The position numbers and the translations under genes are program-made. From contig JBFGIA010000043.1 in the NCBI GenBank assembly GCA_041577935.1, positions 1 through 18,617 on the forward strand: a DNA stretch of 18,617 bases, in the 5' to 3' direction. Below the pieces are notes generated by a model. The model was not told where the DNA came from. It was given only the letters and a program-made list of their open reading frames with translations, and did not search any database. The stretch is from CAMYLR01 sp041577935 (GTDB lineage: Bacteria; Gemmatimonadota; Gemmatimonadetes; JACCXV01; JAHWKZ01). Of this stretch, positions 1-7,981 are shown one piece after another; position 1 is the stretch's first letter; each line of letters opens with the position of its first letter.

Positions 1-393
1 AGCTCGGGAGGCTGTCCAGCCGATAATGCCGTGCGGCACGGCCCAGTGAACATGCACCACGTCGAATCGTTTGCGTCGACCCAGGCCGAACCCGGCGATC
101 ATTCCCGCGACCGCGTATGAGGGCAGCAGAAGCGCGTACGCCGGTTGTCGTTGGAGCCGGTCCGGGGTCGCCTCCTCATGTGTTAGCCGTTCCCACGTGG
201 ATGGCGCGTACCGAAACCGGTGAACGGTTATCGTGTCGTGACGCTCCTGACCCGCCCCCCGATAGGCGGGGACGAGCACGTGGACATCATGCCCGGCGGC
301 AGCTTGTTTCTGACACAGCGTGACGAGCCAGGGCGTGATCACGTCATCCGCCGAACGGGGCCAGGCGGTAGCGATGTGGAGGAGGCGGGTCAC
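1..393 (-). CDS. GT4-type glycosyltransferase, N-terminal part (cut by window edge)
   Basis: Reading the minus strand from a GTG at 393 gives 131 residues that run off the left edge, so only the N-terminal Rossmann-like half of the enzyme is present. It opens with the hydrophobic strand RLLHIATAWPRS, followed by TPWLVTLCQKQAAAGHDVHVLVP, which is the usual 'act on the host list and reach the sugar-binding cleft' pattern of GT-B glycosyltransferases, then a TPDRLQRQPAY-like segment and VVHVHWAVPHG. Residues of the donor-binding C-terminal half lie outside the window. GTG 393 is the only start codon in frame after the stop at 422-424; the AGCAGG just before it is a weak ribosome site. It follows a GT2 and a GT4 gene by 28 bases, so a role in the same surface-glycan or lipid-linked sugar assembly is inferred. 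Acceptor and donor are unknown. Confidence 0.8.
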   Translation of the reverse strand, partial: MTRLLHIATAWPRSADDVITPWLVTLCQKQAAAGHDVHVLVPAYRGAGQERHDTITVHRFRYAPSTWERLTHEEATPDRLQRQPAYALLLPSYAVAGMIAGFGLGRRKRFDVVHVHWAVPHGIIGWTASRA

Positions 394-421
394 CCTGCTG
401 GCGCCTGACGTACGGGGTGCC

Positions 422-1378
422 TCACCCCTCCGTTCCCGGTGGTTTGTCGGCATCGAGAAGTCGGCGCTCGAGATGCTCGACGCGATCACGAACGTTGGCA
501 ATTCCCTCGGCCAAGACCCCCAATGAGAAAAACAGCGCGCCCAGGACGATTAGCAGAATGACGAGGTAGAGCAGCGGGCGGTAACCTTGGCCAAGCCCGA
601 ACCGGAGGTAGAGTGCGACAATTCCGACCACGACCCCACTGGCACCGAGAACACTCCCCAGGGTACCGAAGAACACAAACGGTCGGCGAAGGATCGAAGT
701 CAGCATCTTGACCGATAACAGGTCGAGCACACCCGCGAGTATGCGTCCTGCCCCAGAGTACTTGGATGTTCCGAATTGTCTTGGGTACAGCCTAATCGGT
801 ATCTCCGCCAACCGGTAGCCACGGTCATGTGCCAGAACGACAAAAAAGCGATGCCAGTCGTGTCGCAGCGGGATGACGTCGAGTATGTCGCGACGAAAGG
901 CCTTCATCGAGTTGAGGTCGTGCACTGGAACCCGGAAGAGCTTCTGCGACAACCAATTGTAGACGACCGATACGAAGCGTTTCTCGTACGCACCTTGTTT
1001 CCAACCGGTCACCACGTCGTATCCCTCATCGAGCTTGTCGAGAAAGCGCGGAATCTCGTCCGGTGTGTGCTGGAGATCGGCGTCAAATAGAACGATGTGC
1101 GGCTGCCGGGTGGCGGTCGAGGCGGTCATCATGGCTTCGGTTTTTCCGCGGTTCTCGGTATGGCGCTCGATCCGGACCCGCACCGGAAAATCCCGCGCCG
1201 CTTCATGCGCCGCCGACGCCGTGCCGTCAGTGGAACCGTCATCGACTAGCACGACTTCCCCGCCCAGGTCATGGTCACGCCACGTCTTACGCAGCGCGTC
1301 GAAAAGCGGGACCATGTTCTCGACCTCGTTGAAAGCTGGGATCGCCAATGCGAATCGGCCCCGAGACGTCCCCATCAT
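422..1378 (-). CDS. GT2 family polyprenyl-phosphate glycosyltransferase (DPM1/GtrB-like)
   Basis: The 318-residue protein has the GT-A signature of family 2: IPAFNE near residues 13-18, VVLVDDGSTDGT at about 43-54, the metal-binding DADLQ at about 99-103, and a GTSKYS motif with basic residues in the acceptor loop. Two hydrophobic segments at about 233-260 and 269-293 are predicted membrane helices, and the C-terminus is charged and probably coiled. This layout is known from enzymes that load a sugar from a nucleotide donor onto a polyprenyl phosphate at the inner face of the cytoplasmic membrane; the particular sugar cannot be read from the sequence. An open frame extends upstream to 1438, but the ATG at 1378 forms an ATGA overlap with the stop of the preceding GT4 gene and starts directly before the fold, so it is preferred. 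ATG 1375 is an equally good neighbour. Confidence 0.9.
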   Translation of the reverse strand: MMGTSRGRFALAIPAFNEVENMVPLFDALRKTWRDHDLGGEVVLVDDGSTDGTASAAHEAARDFPVRVRIERHTENRGKTEAMMTASTATRQPHIVLFDADLQHTPDEIPRFLDKLDEGYDVVTGWKQGAYEKRFVSVVYNWLSQKLFRVPVHDLNSMKAFRRDILDVIPLRHDWHRFFVVLAHDRGYRLAEIPIRLYPRQFGTSKYSGAGRILAGVLDLLSVKMLTSILRRPFVFFGTLGSVLGASGVVVGIVALYLRFGLGQGYRPLLYLVILLIVLGALFFSLGVLAEGIANVRDRVEHLERRLLDADKPPGTEG

Positions 1379-2490
1379 GCGCCTTTTCTGATCGCCGTCT
1401 GGAGCACCGCCAAGGTCTCGTTCGCTGCGGCGTCCCACGTGTAACGCTTGGCCCGCTCGATGCCCGCCAGCTCTAGCCGGTGCCGTTCCTCGGGCTCTGT
1501 GATCGCGCGCTTCATCGCCGTGACCAGGCTCCGCACGTCACCGTGGGGCACGGCCCACCCAGTTTCGCCGGCCTCGATCGTATCCCTCAACCCCGGTGCG
1601 TCGCTGACGATGGCGATCGTTCCTACGCGTTGAGCCTCGAGGCTGGATATGCCCCACCCCTCGTTCGGACTTGTATAGCACAGCGCCCAAGCCGATCTGA
1701 GGAGCTCCCACTTTTCCTCCTCCTCGACCCAGCCGACAAACTCGATGCGGTCCGATCCGCTAGCCGCCGCGCGCCGCTCGAGCTGCGATCGGTGATCGCC
1801 GTCGCCGGCGATCACCAGTCTTGCGTCTGGATAGTCGTCGGACAGGAGTGCGAATGCCTCCAGAATCAGCTCGATCGCCTTGTAACGTTTCAATCTGCCC
1901 AGGTAAACGAACAACGGTGTGGGTGATTTCTCCACGGTGATCAGCTCATCGAAAGGCGCGTCCGAGATGCCATTGGGGATCACCGTGATCTGCTTTCGGT
2001 GCACGCCGCGTCGCACCAACTCGTCTTCAGTGGACCTGGAGACGGCGATAAACGAAGCGTGGCGGTAGGCACGCGGGATCGGTCGCTCGCCGAGCCAGAC
2101 ATAGGTTGCGAAGGCCGGATTCGTCTCGTGGAAGGCGGTTCGGCCGAGAAGATGATGAACGAGCGCAACCACTGGCTTGTCCGCGAACAGCGGTGACAGG
2201 AACGGAATCTTGTTTAGATCGTCGACGATCACATCGTAGTCGTTGTGACGCAAAACCCGGCGGTAGAGACCTGGCACGACGTAGTTGAAGAGCCGGTATC
2301 GTGCTCCGCGCCTGAGGATATTGATCCCCTCCAGCTGGTCGTCGGCGGGCGCGCCCGGATACCAAGTGCACAACAGATCCACCCGGTGACCCGAGCGAGC
2401 GATCCGGCCGAACACCTCACGCAAGTGAAACTCCGCCCCGCCTGCAAAGGGATGTGTCCAGTCTTGCCAGTTGATAACGAGGATGCGCAT
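1375..2490 (-). CDS. Glycosyltransferase family 4
   Basis: This 371-residue GT-B enzyme begins with MRILVINWQDW and the glycine-rich loop FAGGAE at about 15-20. The inter-domain part has VSRSTEDEL at 150-158 and IPNGIS at 171-176. The C-terminal donor-binding domain shows YLGRLKRYKAIELIL at about 196-210 and the E-x7-E motif in NEGWGISSLEA (E277 and E285), which in GT4 contacts the nucleotide sugar. The family transfers a hexose-like residue with retention; donor and acceptor are unknown. The ATG at 2490 directly abuts the TGA of the methyltransferase gene, and its own TGA overlaps the GT2 start, so the three are probably translated from one message. No signal peptide or membrane segment is visible, suggesting a cytosolic or membrane-associated enzyme. 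Confidence 0.92.
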   Translation of the reverse strand: MRILVINWQDWTHPFAGGAEFHLREVFGRIARSGHRVDLLCTWYPGAPADDQLEGINILRRGARYRLFNYVVPGLYRRVLRHNDYDVIVDDLNKIPFLSPLFADKPVVALVHHLLGRTAFHETNPAFATYVWLGERPIPRAYRHASFIAVSRSTEDELVRRGVHRKQITVIPNGISDAPFDELITVEKSPTPLFVYLGRLKRYKAIELILEAFALLSDDYPDARLVIAGDGDHRSQLERRAAASGSDRIEFVGWVEEEEKWELLRSAWALCYTSPNEGWGISSLEAQRVGTIAIVSDAPGLRDTIEAGETGWAVPHGDVRSLVTAMKRAITEPEERHRLELAGIERAKRYTWDAAANETLAVLQTAIRKGA

Positions 2491-3261
2491 TCAGGTGTCA
2501 CTCGGCTTGCGGGCTACGATTCCTATCGTGTGTGCCGTGTAGCGGGCAACACGCGGTGCCAATAAGCGATCTCGAACGCCGCGTCTCGCACGCCGCACGA
2601 CTTGTGGCCCGCGCGGCTCCAGGGGTAGCGACGCCATCGGCTCGGCCGCGTGACGAAGCAACCGATAGGCCAGGCTCGGCACCATCCAGTCACCGTAGGT
2701 CTCGATTACCTCGTAACCAGCACCCGACACCAGCCGCTCAAGCTGGCCGATCGTGTACTCGGTTTCCCAGCCCGCAAACCATCGGTCGAAGCGCAGTGAC
2801 AGCCGTTTGAGGACTGTCCACGGATGAAAGGTTTGTGGCACGTCGACCACCAGTAGCCCCCCCGGTCGGGTGACTCGAGAGTTCTCCGCTAGGAACGCGG
2901 TCGGGTTTCCGAAGTGTTCGAGCACGCCTTGATGGAATACGAGATCGAAACTCGCGTCTGAAAACGGGAGGTGCAGCGCGTCACCACCGACGATTCCCCG
3001 CCCGACCAAGCTCGGCGCCGACCGTGCCATGAGCGACCACGCCGACGGGGAGCTGTCGACCGCGATTGCGGACAGCCCTCTCTCGGACAGCCATGCAGTA
3101 TCGCGCCCCGTTCCGGCACCCACCTCTAACACTCGCTCAGCCTTCGGTGGCAGCGATCGCATGACCGTCTCCAGCACTCTCGGGCTCGATCGGTAGACCC
3201 GTTCGAGATCGTTCTTCTGGGCCCAGAACTGATCCCACCGCGGATCCGGCTTCTCGTTCAC
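2491..3261 (-). CDS. Class I SAM-dependent methyltransferase
   Basis: The 256-residue protein carries a class I methyltransferase fold in the order expected: motif I VLEVGAGTGRD at 44-54, the acidic ribose-binding AVDSS at 67-71, GDALHLPF at 93-100, and FHQGVLEHF at 109-117, matching the Methyltransf_11/UbiE-like group. The C-terminal third is arginine-rich (about 217-240) and has no family mark I recognise. The start is a GTG at 3261 that overlaps the TGA of the upstream phosphoesterase gene as GTGA. Because it immediately precedes a run of glycosyltransferases, methylation of a sugar, lipid carrier or glycan precursor is a reasonable inference; the substrate is not readable from sequence. 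The catalytic group is only SAM binding, so small-molecule substrates such as quinones remain possible. Confidence 0.88.
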   Translation of the reverse strand: MNEKPDPRWDQFWAQKNDLERVYRSSPRVLETVMRSLPPKAERVLEVGAGTGRDTAWLSERGLSAIAVDSSPSAWSLMARSAPSLVGRGIVGGDALHLPFSDASFDLVFHQGVLEHFGNPTAFLAENSRVTRPGGLLVVDVPQTFHPWTVLKRLSLRFDRWFAGWETEYTIGQLERLVSGAGYEVIETYGDWMVPSLAYRLLRHAAEPMASLPLEPRGPQVVRRARRGVRDRLLAPRVARYTAHTIGIVARKPSDT

Positions 3262-4037
3262 AGTCCCATCGCCAATCTGACGGCTTCGAACCGTGGGAGT
3301 CCGCGGCGATCGATGGCGTCCTGTGCAGCCGCGATATCGTACTCGAGTCGCACCATGCGCACGGTATCCAAGCTAAGATCGAGCACCGCACAGGCAGCGC
3401 GAGGATCGCGGTCCCGCGGTTGGCCGACAGCACCCGGGTTTATGATCGCCCGGCCGTAGGGACCCAACAAGAGATCTCTCTCGGCGACTTCGGCCTCCTC
3501 CTCGTCGTGCTCGAGTCCGATCCAGCTGACTTCACCGCCGTCGGCTTGGGCAAACACCGCCGGAACGTGTGTGTGCCCGATAAGCCCGTAGCGTGTCGTT
3601 AGCGCTTCGAACTCGAGCGCCACGTCGGCCTCATCGCGGATGTATGTGTAACGAGCGGGGTCGGCGAAACCGCTATGACCCAGCGTGACCCCGTCGAGTT
3701 CGATCGTTGACGGCAACCCAGTCAACCAATCGAGCTCTCGCTGGCCAAGTAGCTCGGCTTGCCGCTCGACCGCCCGGCGAGCGTGGTCGTTAAACCATCC
3801 TCTGAGCGATGGATCGACGACCGCGTGATCATGGTTTCCCTTGACCGTGCCCGCGCAGCGCTCACGGACGATCCGAATGCAATCTTCAGGGTCCCCGCCA
3901 TAACCGACTACATCTCCCAAACAGTAAACCGCGTCTACGTTCGCGCCGTCGAGATACTCCAGGACTCGGTTTAGCGCTTGAAGGTTTGCGTGCACGTCGG
4001 CGACGACGCCGTAGCGGCCCCGGATATGCTTAGTCAT
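3258..4037 (-). CDS. Calcineurin-like metallophosphoesterase
   Basis: All metal-binding motifs of the calcineurin-like superfamily are present in this 259-residue protein: D-x-H in ADVHANL (D14, H16), GDVVGYG (D42), GNHDH (N68, H69), GHSG (H121) and GHTH (154-157). The spacing fits the MJ0936/YfcE-like single-domain phosphodiesterases and protein-phosphatase-like enzymes found widely in bacteria, which use two divalent metals. A late segment with many acidic residues (about 177-187) is less typical. The in vivo substrate is not predictable. The ATG at 4037 starts right at the fold, and I see no Shine-Dalgarno sequence before it; a hairpin lies between it and nusB. The 3' end overlaps the methyltransferase start by four bases. 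No signal peptide, so cytosolic. Confidence 0.92.
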   Translation of the reverse strand: MTKHIRGRYGVVADVHANLQALNRVLEYLDGANVDAVYCLGDVVGYGGDPEDCIRIVRERCAGTVKGNHDHAVVDPSLRGWFNDHARRAVERQAELLGQRELDWLTGLPSTIELDGVTLGHSGFADPARYTYIRDEADVALEFEALTTRYGLIGHTHVPAVFAQADGGEVSWIGLEHDEEEAEVAERDLLLGPYGRAIINPGAVGQPRDRDPRAACAVLDLSLDTVRMVRLEYDIAAAQDAIDRRGLPRFEAVRLAMGL

Positions 4038-4055
4038 GGCAAGAGGTTGTCAGCC

Positions 4056-4072
4056 GAGTTGCGAGGCAACTC
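4056..4072 (-). other. Hairpin at the nusB stop codon
   Basis: In the minus-strand RNA the sequence GAGTTGC-CTC-GCAACTC forms a perfect 7-bp stem with a 3-base loop, beginning at the second base of the nusB stop codon. It sits inside the 33-base gap before the metallophosphoesterase start. There is no U-run after it, so it is not a typical intrinsic terminator. It could protect or define an mRNA end, slow ribosomes, or be chance. Confidence 0.45.
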
Positions 4073-4493
4073 AGGAAGGAATGAGATCGAGCCGTCGCGC
4101 TGCCGCGTCGAGAACTCCATTCACGAAGCGCGCGGAGTCCTTCCCGCCATAGCGATCTGCCAGTTGCACCGCCTCGTCGATCGTCACCTTGGCTGGGACA
4201 TCGCTCATGTGGCAAAACTCGACCAACGCGAGCCGCAGTATGGACCGATCGATGACGGACATTCGATCGGGAGCCCAATTCTCGGCGGCTTGATCCACTA
4301 GTATATCGATCTCGTTCATATTGCTCTCGAGTGCCGCGAGGATCTCCTCGGCGAAGGCACGAGTGCCGGCCGCGATCTTCCGTCGAGCAAAGAACCGCTC
4401 CGCTTCGTCCGAAAGCGAGAGAGGACGGTCCTGTATCTCCCATGCGTACAGAATTTGAAGCACCCATCGGCGTGCCTTATGACGACGCTTCAT
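4071..4493 (-). CDS. nusB: Transcription antitermination protein NusB
   Basis: The 140-residue protein matches NusB over its full length: the basic N-terminal helix RRHKARRWVLQILYAWE, the central MSVIDRSILRLALVEF stretch, and the C-terminal TIDEAVQLADRYGGKDSARFVNGVLD signature. NusB binds boxA RNA with NusE (ribosomal protein S10) and takes part in antitermination of rRNA transcription. The arginine-rich N-terminus agrees with RNA binding. Its ATG overlaps the ribH stop as ATGA; ribH-nusB pairing is a widely conserved arrangement and supports both calls. It is followed by a 7-bp hairpin at its stop codon. The length is normal for the family. Confidence 0.96.
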   Translation of the reverse strand: MKRRHKARRWVLQILYAWEIQDRPLSLSDEAERFFARRKIAAGTRAFAEEILAALESNMNEIDILVDQAAENWAPDRMSVIDRSILRLALVEFCHMSDVPAKVTIDEAVQLADRYGGKDSARFVNGVLDAAARRLDLIPS

Positions 4494-5002
4494 GGAGTCC
4501 GAAAGCCTCGCACAGCGGGCTCGGTCTCGGCCAAACGAGTGTAGAGCGCAAGTTGAGATAGTACGGCGCGAACGGCCTCGCCGCCCTTGTCACCGCCATG
4601 CCGGCTCGCACGTTGCTCGGCCTGCTCTCGGGTATCGGTTGTCAACACGCCAAACCCGAGGGGGATGTTCAACTCGACCGCCAAACGCTGTAGTCCCTGC
4701 GCTGCAGCTTCGGCTATGATGTCAAAGTGCGGGGTCTCGCCACGAATAACCGCACCGAGCGCGACGATCGCGTCAACGTTCGATCGCAGACCAACAACCT
4801 GACGACAAGCCGGAGCCAACTCGAAAGCGCCGGCTACTTGGTGCTCCTCGATATCGGATTCGACGACGCCGGCCGCACGCAGCGCTTCGCGAGCACCAGC
4901 GGCAAGTTCGCTCGTGATTGACTCGTTGAATTGCGCGACCACCAGCGCCACGCGCTTTCCCGTGGCGTCGATCTCCGGTTCGTGAGCGCCCCCGGTTACC
5001 AC
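4490..5002 (-). CDS. ribH: 6,7-dimethyl-8-ribityllumazine synthase
   Basis: RibH joins 5-amino-6-ribitylamino-uracil with 3,4-dihydroxy-2-butanone 4-phosphate to make lumazine, the penultimate step of riboflavin synthesis; it usually assembles as pentamers or an icosahedral 60-mer. The 170-residue protein shows VVAQFNESIT (21-30), VAGAFELAPAC (56-66, family consensus VPGAFELP), GAVIRGETPHFD (83-94, with the catalytic-type H92), FGVLTTDT (117-124) and a lysine in RHGGDKGGEA that should bind the phosphate. The start is GTG at 5002; an ATG at 5007 is out of frame. No clear ribosome site is seen, but the ribBA stop lies 12 bases upstream, so coupling is likely. An N-terminal extension of about 15 residues precedes the core. 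Confidence 0.96.
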   Translation of the reverse strand: MVTGGAHEPEIDATGKRVALVVAQFNESITSELAAGAREALRAAGVVESDIEEHQVAGAFELAPACRQVVGLRSNVDAIVALGAVIRGETPHFDIIAEAAAQGLQRLAVELNIPLGFGVLTTDTREQAEQRASRHGGDKGGEAVRAVLSQLALYTRLAETEPAVRGFRTP

Positions 5003-5014
5003 GTCATCAGCCGA

Positions 5015-6226
5015 TCAGTGTCGAAGGAGGTGGCCAAGCTTGTCCCGCTTAGTCGCTAGATAACGCTGATTGTGGGCGGTGGGCTCGATCTCAATCGGAA
5101 CGTGCTCGCTGATTTTGAGTCCATAGCCCTCGATCGCCGCGCGCTTTCGCGGGTTATTCGTCAGCAACCGCAACGTGGTCAGTCCGAGATCGACCAGGAT
5201 CTGGCACCCGATACCGTAGTCGCGCGGGTCGGGTCGGAAGCCGAGGTGCTCGTTGGCCTCTACAGTGTCAAAGCCCTCATCCTGAAGCATGTACGCCTTT
5301 AGCTTGTTTACGAGCCCGATGCCGCGACCCTCCTGGTGCATGTACAAAACCACCCCCCGGCCCTCTTGCTCGACTTGGAACAGCGCTCGATTGAGCTGGG
5401 GACCACAATCACATCGCAAGCTGCCCAGCACATCGCCCGTGAAGCACGACGAATGGACTCGCGTGAGGATGTTCTCCCTACCTCTCACATCGCCTTTGAT
5501 CAGTGCCACGTGATGCTCGTCGTTGATCGTCGTGCCGTACAGAATCAACCGGAATTCACCGAACTCGGTGGGCAACGTCGTTTCGGCCACACGGACGATC
5601 ATCTTCTCCTTGATCCGGCGGTACTTGATGAGATCCTCGATCGTGATGATGCCGAGATGGTGTTGCCGCGCGATCTCGAGAAGCCGCGGGAGCCGGGCCA
5701 TCGTCCCGTCATCGTCGACCACCTCGCACAACACTGCGACCGGACTGAGGCCGGCCAATCGCGCCAGATCGACCGCCGCCTCGGTGTGGCCGGCGCGCCT
5801 CAGCACGCCTCCGTTCTTGGCCCGCAACGGAAAGATGTGTCCGGGCCGGGCGAGATCGCTCGGCTCGGTTGTTCGATCGACCAGCGCGCGGATCGTCGCG
5901 GCCCGATCGGCAGCACTGATCCCCGTAGTAACACCGTGCTTCACGTCCACCGAGACCGTGAATGCAGTTTCGTGGAGCGCCGTGTTGTCGGTGACCATCG
6001 GATCGAGTCCGAGCTCGTCAGCCCGACTTACCGCGATCGGTGTACAGATGAGTCCGCGACCTTCGCATGCCATGAAGTTGACCGTCTCCGCGGTGACCCG
6101 TTCGGCCGCCATGATGAAGTCACCTTCGTTCTCGCGATCCTCATCGTCGACGACGATCAGGATCTCGCCCCGGCGGATCGCTTCGAGGGCCTCCTCGATC
6201 GGGGTGAACGTCGCTGGTTGGATCAT
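5015..6226 (-). CDS. ribBA: Bifunctional 3,4-dihydroxy-2-butanone-4-phosphate synthase / GTP cyclohydrolase II
   Basis: Two fused enzymes supply both precursors of the lumazine ring. Residues about 1-203 form the DHBP synthase (ribulose 5-phosphate to DHBP plus formate), shown by DDEDRENEGD (27-36) and RAGHTEAA (144-151). Residues about 205-403 form GTP cyclohydrolase II, with zinc-binding cysteines C251, C262 and C264 in SSCFTGDVLGSLRCDC, the HQEGRGIGL nucleotide loop (287-295) and TNNPRK (346-351). Both active sites look complete, unlike RibBA-type proteins where one domain has decayed. The ATG at 6226 overlaps the ribE stop as ATGA, and ribH follows after 12 bases. Length (403) is typical of the fusion. 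Confidence 0.97.
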   Translation of the reverse strand: MIQPATFTPIEEALEAIRRGEILIVVDDEDRENEGDFIMAAERVTAETVNFMACEGRGLICTPIAVSRADELGLDPMVTDNTALHETAFTVSVDVKHGVTTGISAADRAATIRALVDRTTEPSDLARPGHIFPLRAKNGGVLRRAGHTEAAVDLARLAGLSPVAVLCEVVDDDGTMARLPRLLEIARQHHLGIITIEDLIKYRRIKEKMIVRVAETTLPTEFGEFRLILYGTTINDEHHVALIKGDVRGRENILTRVHSSCFTGDVLGSLRCDCGPQLNRALFQVEQEGRGVVLYMHQEGRGIGLVNKLKAYMLQDEGFDTVEANEHLGFRPDPRDYGIGCQILVDLGLTTLRLLTNNPRKRAAIEGYGLKISEHVPIEIEPTAHNQRYLATKRDKLGHLLRH

Positions 6227-6813
6227 TCTCGAGCCTCCATGAGGCGCTGAACGTAACGGGCGACCACATCGTACTCGACGTTGACCGGATGGCCGACGAC
6301 GAGGTCCGAAAAGTTCGTTGCCACCCAGGTGTGCGGCACAATCGACACTCGAGCACCAGTATCGGTTGCCGACAGGACAGTCAGACTTACGCCATTGATC
6401 GCGATCGAACCGCGATCCGCGACCAACGCTCGCCCCTGTGCTGGCAACGAGACAGAAATGTACCGGTTCTCCTCACGCCGTTCAATCGAGTTCACCGTGC
6501 CGATATCATCGACGTGGCCCTGAACGAGGTGCCCGTCGAGGCGGTCACCGAGAACCAGCGACCGCTCGAGGTTGACGCGACTGCTCAGCTCATAGTGACC
6601 GATGATCGTTCGCGCGAGTGTCTCACGAACAGCTTCGACACGAAACGTATCGTTTGTGTGGCCGACCACCGTCAGACACGTGCCATCGACAGCTACCGAT
6701 TCGCCAATCTCGAGATCGCCTGACCAAGCAGCAGAGATCTCGAGCGTACGGCCCTGACCCAACGGCTCGATGGAGGTTACTACTCCGATCGTCTCGATGA
6801 TGCCGGTGAACAC
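6223..6813 (-). CDS. ribE: Riboflavin synthase, alpha subunit
   Basis: This enzyme dismutates two lumazines to riboflavin and the RibH substrate. The 196-residue protein has the characteristic N-terminal MFTGIIETIG and two tandem lumazine-binding repeats: the first with GESVAVDGTCLTVV and RETL..T, the second with GSIAINGVSLTVL and VPHTWVATNF, joined by LGDRLDGHLVQGHVDD. The annotated open frame extends further upstream to 6927, but those residues overlap ribD and have no family similarity; a GTG at 6813, decoding the M of MFTGIIE, is the family start. GGGGCG before it is a weak ribosome site. It lies 13 bases after ribD and overlaps ribBA by four. The gene is also called ribC in Gram-positive bacteria. 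Confidence 0.96.
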   Translation of the reverse strand: MFTGIIETIGVVTSIEPLGQGRTLEISAAWSGDLEIGESVAVDGTCLTVVGHTNDTFRVEAVRETLARTIIGHYELSSRVNLERSLVLGDRLDGHLVQGHVDDIGTVNSIERREENRYISVSLPAQGRALVADRGSIAINGVSLTVLSATDTGARVSIVPHTWVATNFSDLVVGHPVNVEYDVVARYVQRLMEARE

Positions 6814-6826
6814 TCGCCCCGCCGAC

Positions 6827-7981
6827 CTAGTGGCCCAAAGCGTTCTGTACGAGGCCGGTAACGGCGGCGTCACGACCGAGCAACTGCCACTCCGGCTGTG
6901 TGAGCCGGAACCCGTTGTGTGGAGCATCAGATAAGAGCAACGGAAGAGCCCCTTTCGTGGCCACCCACTCGGGTGCGAGGAACATCGTCCAGCGGTCCAC
7001 GAGACCCGCGGCGATCAATGCCGTCGCCAGAGTCGGACCGGGCTCGATGAGAACGCCGGTCACATGACGCGAAGCCAGAGTGCCAGCTACAGCCTCGAGA
7101 TCGACGCCTTCGTGAGACGATACGATTGGAATAACGTCCACACCTTGGGCTGTGAGAGCGTGACGCCGGGACGCGTCAGCTGATCGGGAGCAGAAGATCC
7201 ACACCGGTTTTTCAGCCGCCGACTTCGCCAATCTCGAATCGAGTGGAGTTCGCAGCCCGGAGTCGAGGACGATTCGGATCGGTTGCACGTCCGGCCATGC
7301 AACGTCGCGATCGGGGTGGTCAGTGGGTGGCCATTCGCGCACCGTGAGCAGCGGGTCGTCGGCCAGCACTGTGCCCACACCGACCATCACCGCGGGGGTG
7401 AGCCGTCGCAATCGATGGACTTCGGCTCGGGCCGTCTTGCCGGTGATCCAGCGATCGCCCTCGCGACCTAACGTGACGCGACCATTTAGTGTTTGCGCGG
7501 TTTTCATGTGGAAGAACGGTCTATCCGTACGGACAAAATGGAGCCACGCCTCATTGAGCCGCTCAGCTTCAGCCGCGAGAGTGTCGCCGGTTACGGAGAT
7601 CCCCGCCGCTTCGAGTACCTGCTCCCCACCCCTACCCGCGGCTGGATCACGCGCGCCATAGAAGACGCTGCCAATGCCCGCGCGCGCGAGAGCGTCGGTG
7701 CACGCTGGCGTTCGCCCATGCGCAGCACACGGCTCGAGTGTGACGATCGCGATCGCGCCTTGAACGTCGTTCGCGGCCTCGCGCGCATCTTCCAGCGCCA
7801 CGACCTCGGCGTGCGGACCGCCCGCCTGGGCATGGTAACCTTCGCCGAGTACGCGACCCTCCGGATCGGCCAAGACACATCCGACCATCGGGTTGGGGGC
7901 CGTCTTGCCGCCCCCACGCTCGGCGAGGGTGAGCGCCCTGCGCATCAGCTCTTCGATACGGTTGTGTTCCAAACCGCTCAT
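6827..7981 (-). CDS. ribD: Bifunctional riboflavin deaminase/reductase RibD
   Basis: RibD performs the second and third steps after GTP cyclohydrolase II: zinc-dependent pyrimidine deamination, then NADPH-dependent side-chain reduction. In this 384-residue protein the deaminase (about 1-145) has H57-A-E59 and PC-x8-C (C85, C94) as zinc ligands and catalytic glutamate. The reductase (about 146-384) has KTAQTLNGRV (150-159), WITG (168-171) and VGVGTVLADDPLLTVR (190-205). Two local departures from the usual consensus are visible: PCAAHGRTPAC instead of PCxHxGRTPPC, and IEPGPTL where EGGPTL is usual. Neither removes a zinc ligand. ATG 7981 abuts the TGA of the exported-protein gene. No FMN riboswitch can precede it because there is no non-coding leader. 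Confidence 0.95.
   Translation of the reverse strand: MSGLEHNRIEELMRRALTLAERGGGKTAPNPMVGCVLADPEGRVLGEGYHAQAGGPHAEVVALEDAREAANDVQGAIAIVTLEPCAAHGRTPACTDALARAGIGSVFYGARDPAAGRGGEQVLEAAGISVTGDTLAAEAERLNEAWLHFVRTDRPFFHMKTAQTLNGRVTLGREGDRWITGKTARAEVHRLRRLTPAVMVGVGTVLADDPLLTVREWPPTDHPDRDVAWPDVQPIRIVLDSGLRTPLDSRLAKSAAEKPVWIFCSRSADASRRHALTAQGVDVIPIVSSHEGVDLEAVAGTLASRHVTGVLIEPGPTLATALIAAGLVDRWTMFLAPEWVATKGALPLLLSDAPHNGFRLTQPEWQLLGRDAAVTGLVQNALGH

Noticed and set aside
5336..6250. 304-codon open frame on the plus strand
   Set aside because: It lies antisense to ribBA, whose domains are complete; its peptide has no family feature, and GC-rich coding sequence often leaves the complementary frame open.
6814..6927. 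N-terminal extension of riboflavin synthase
   Set aside because: The enzyme family begins with MFTGIIE, encoded from the GTG at 6813; the extra residues overlap ribD in a different frame.
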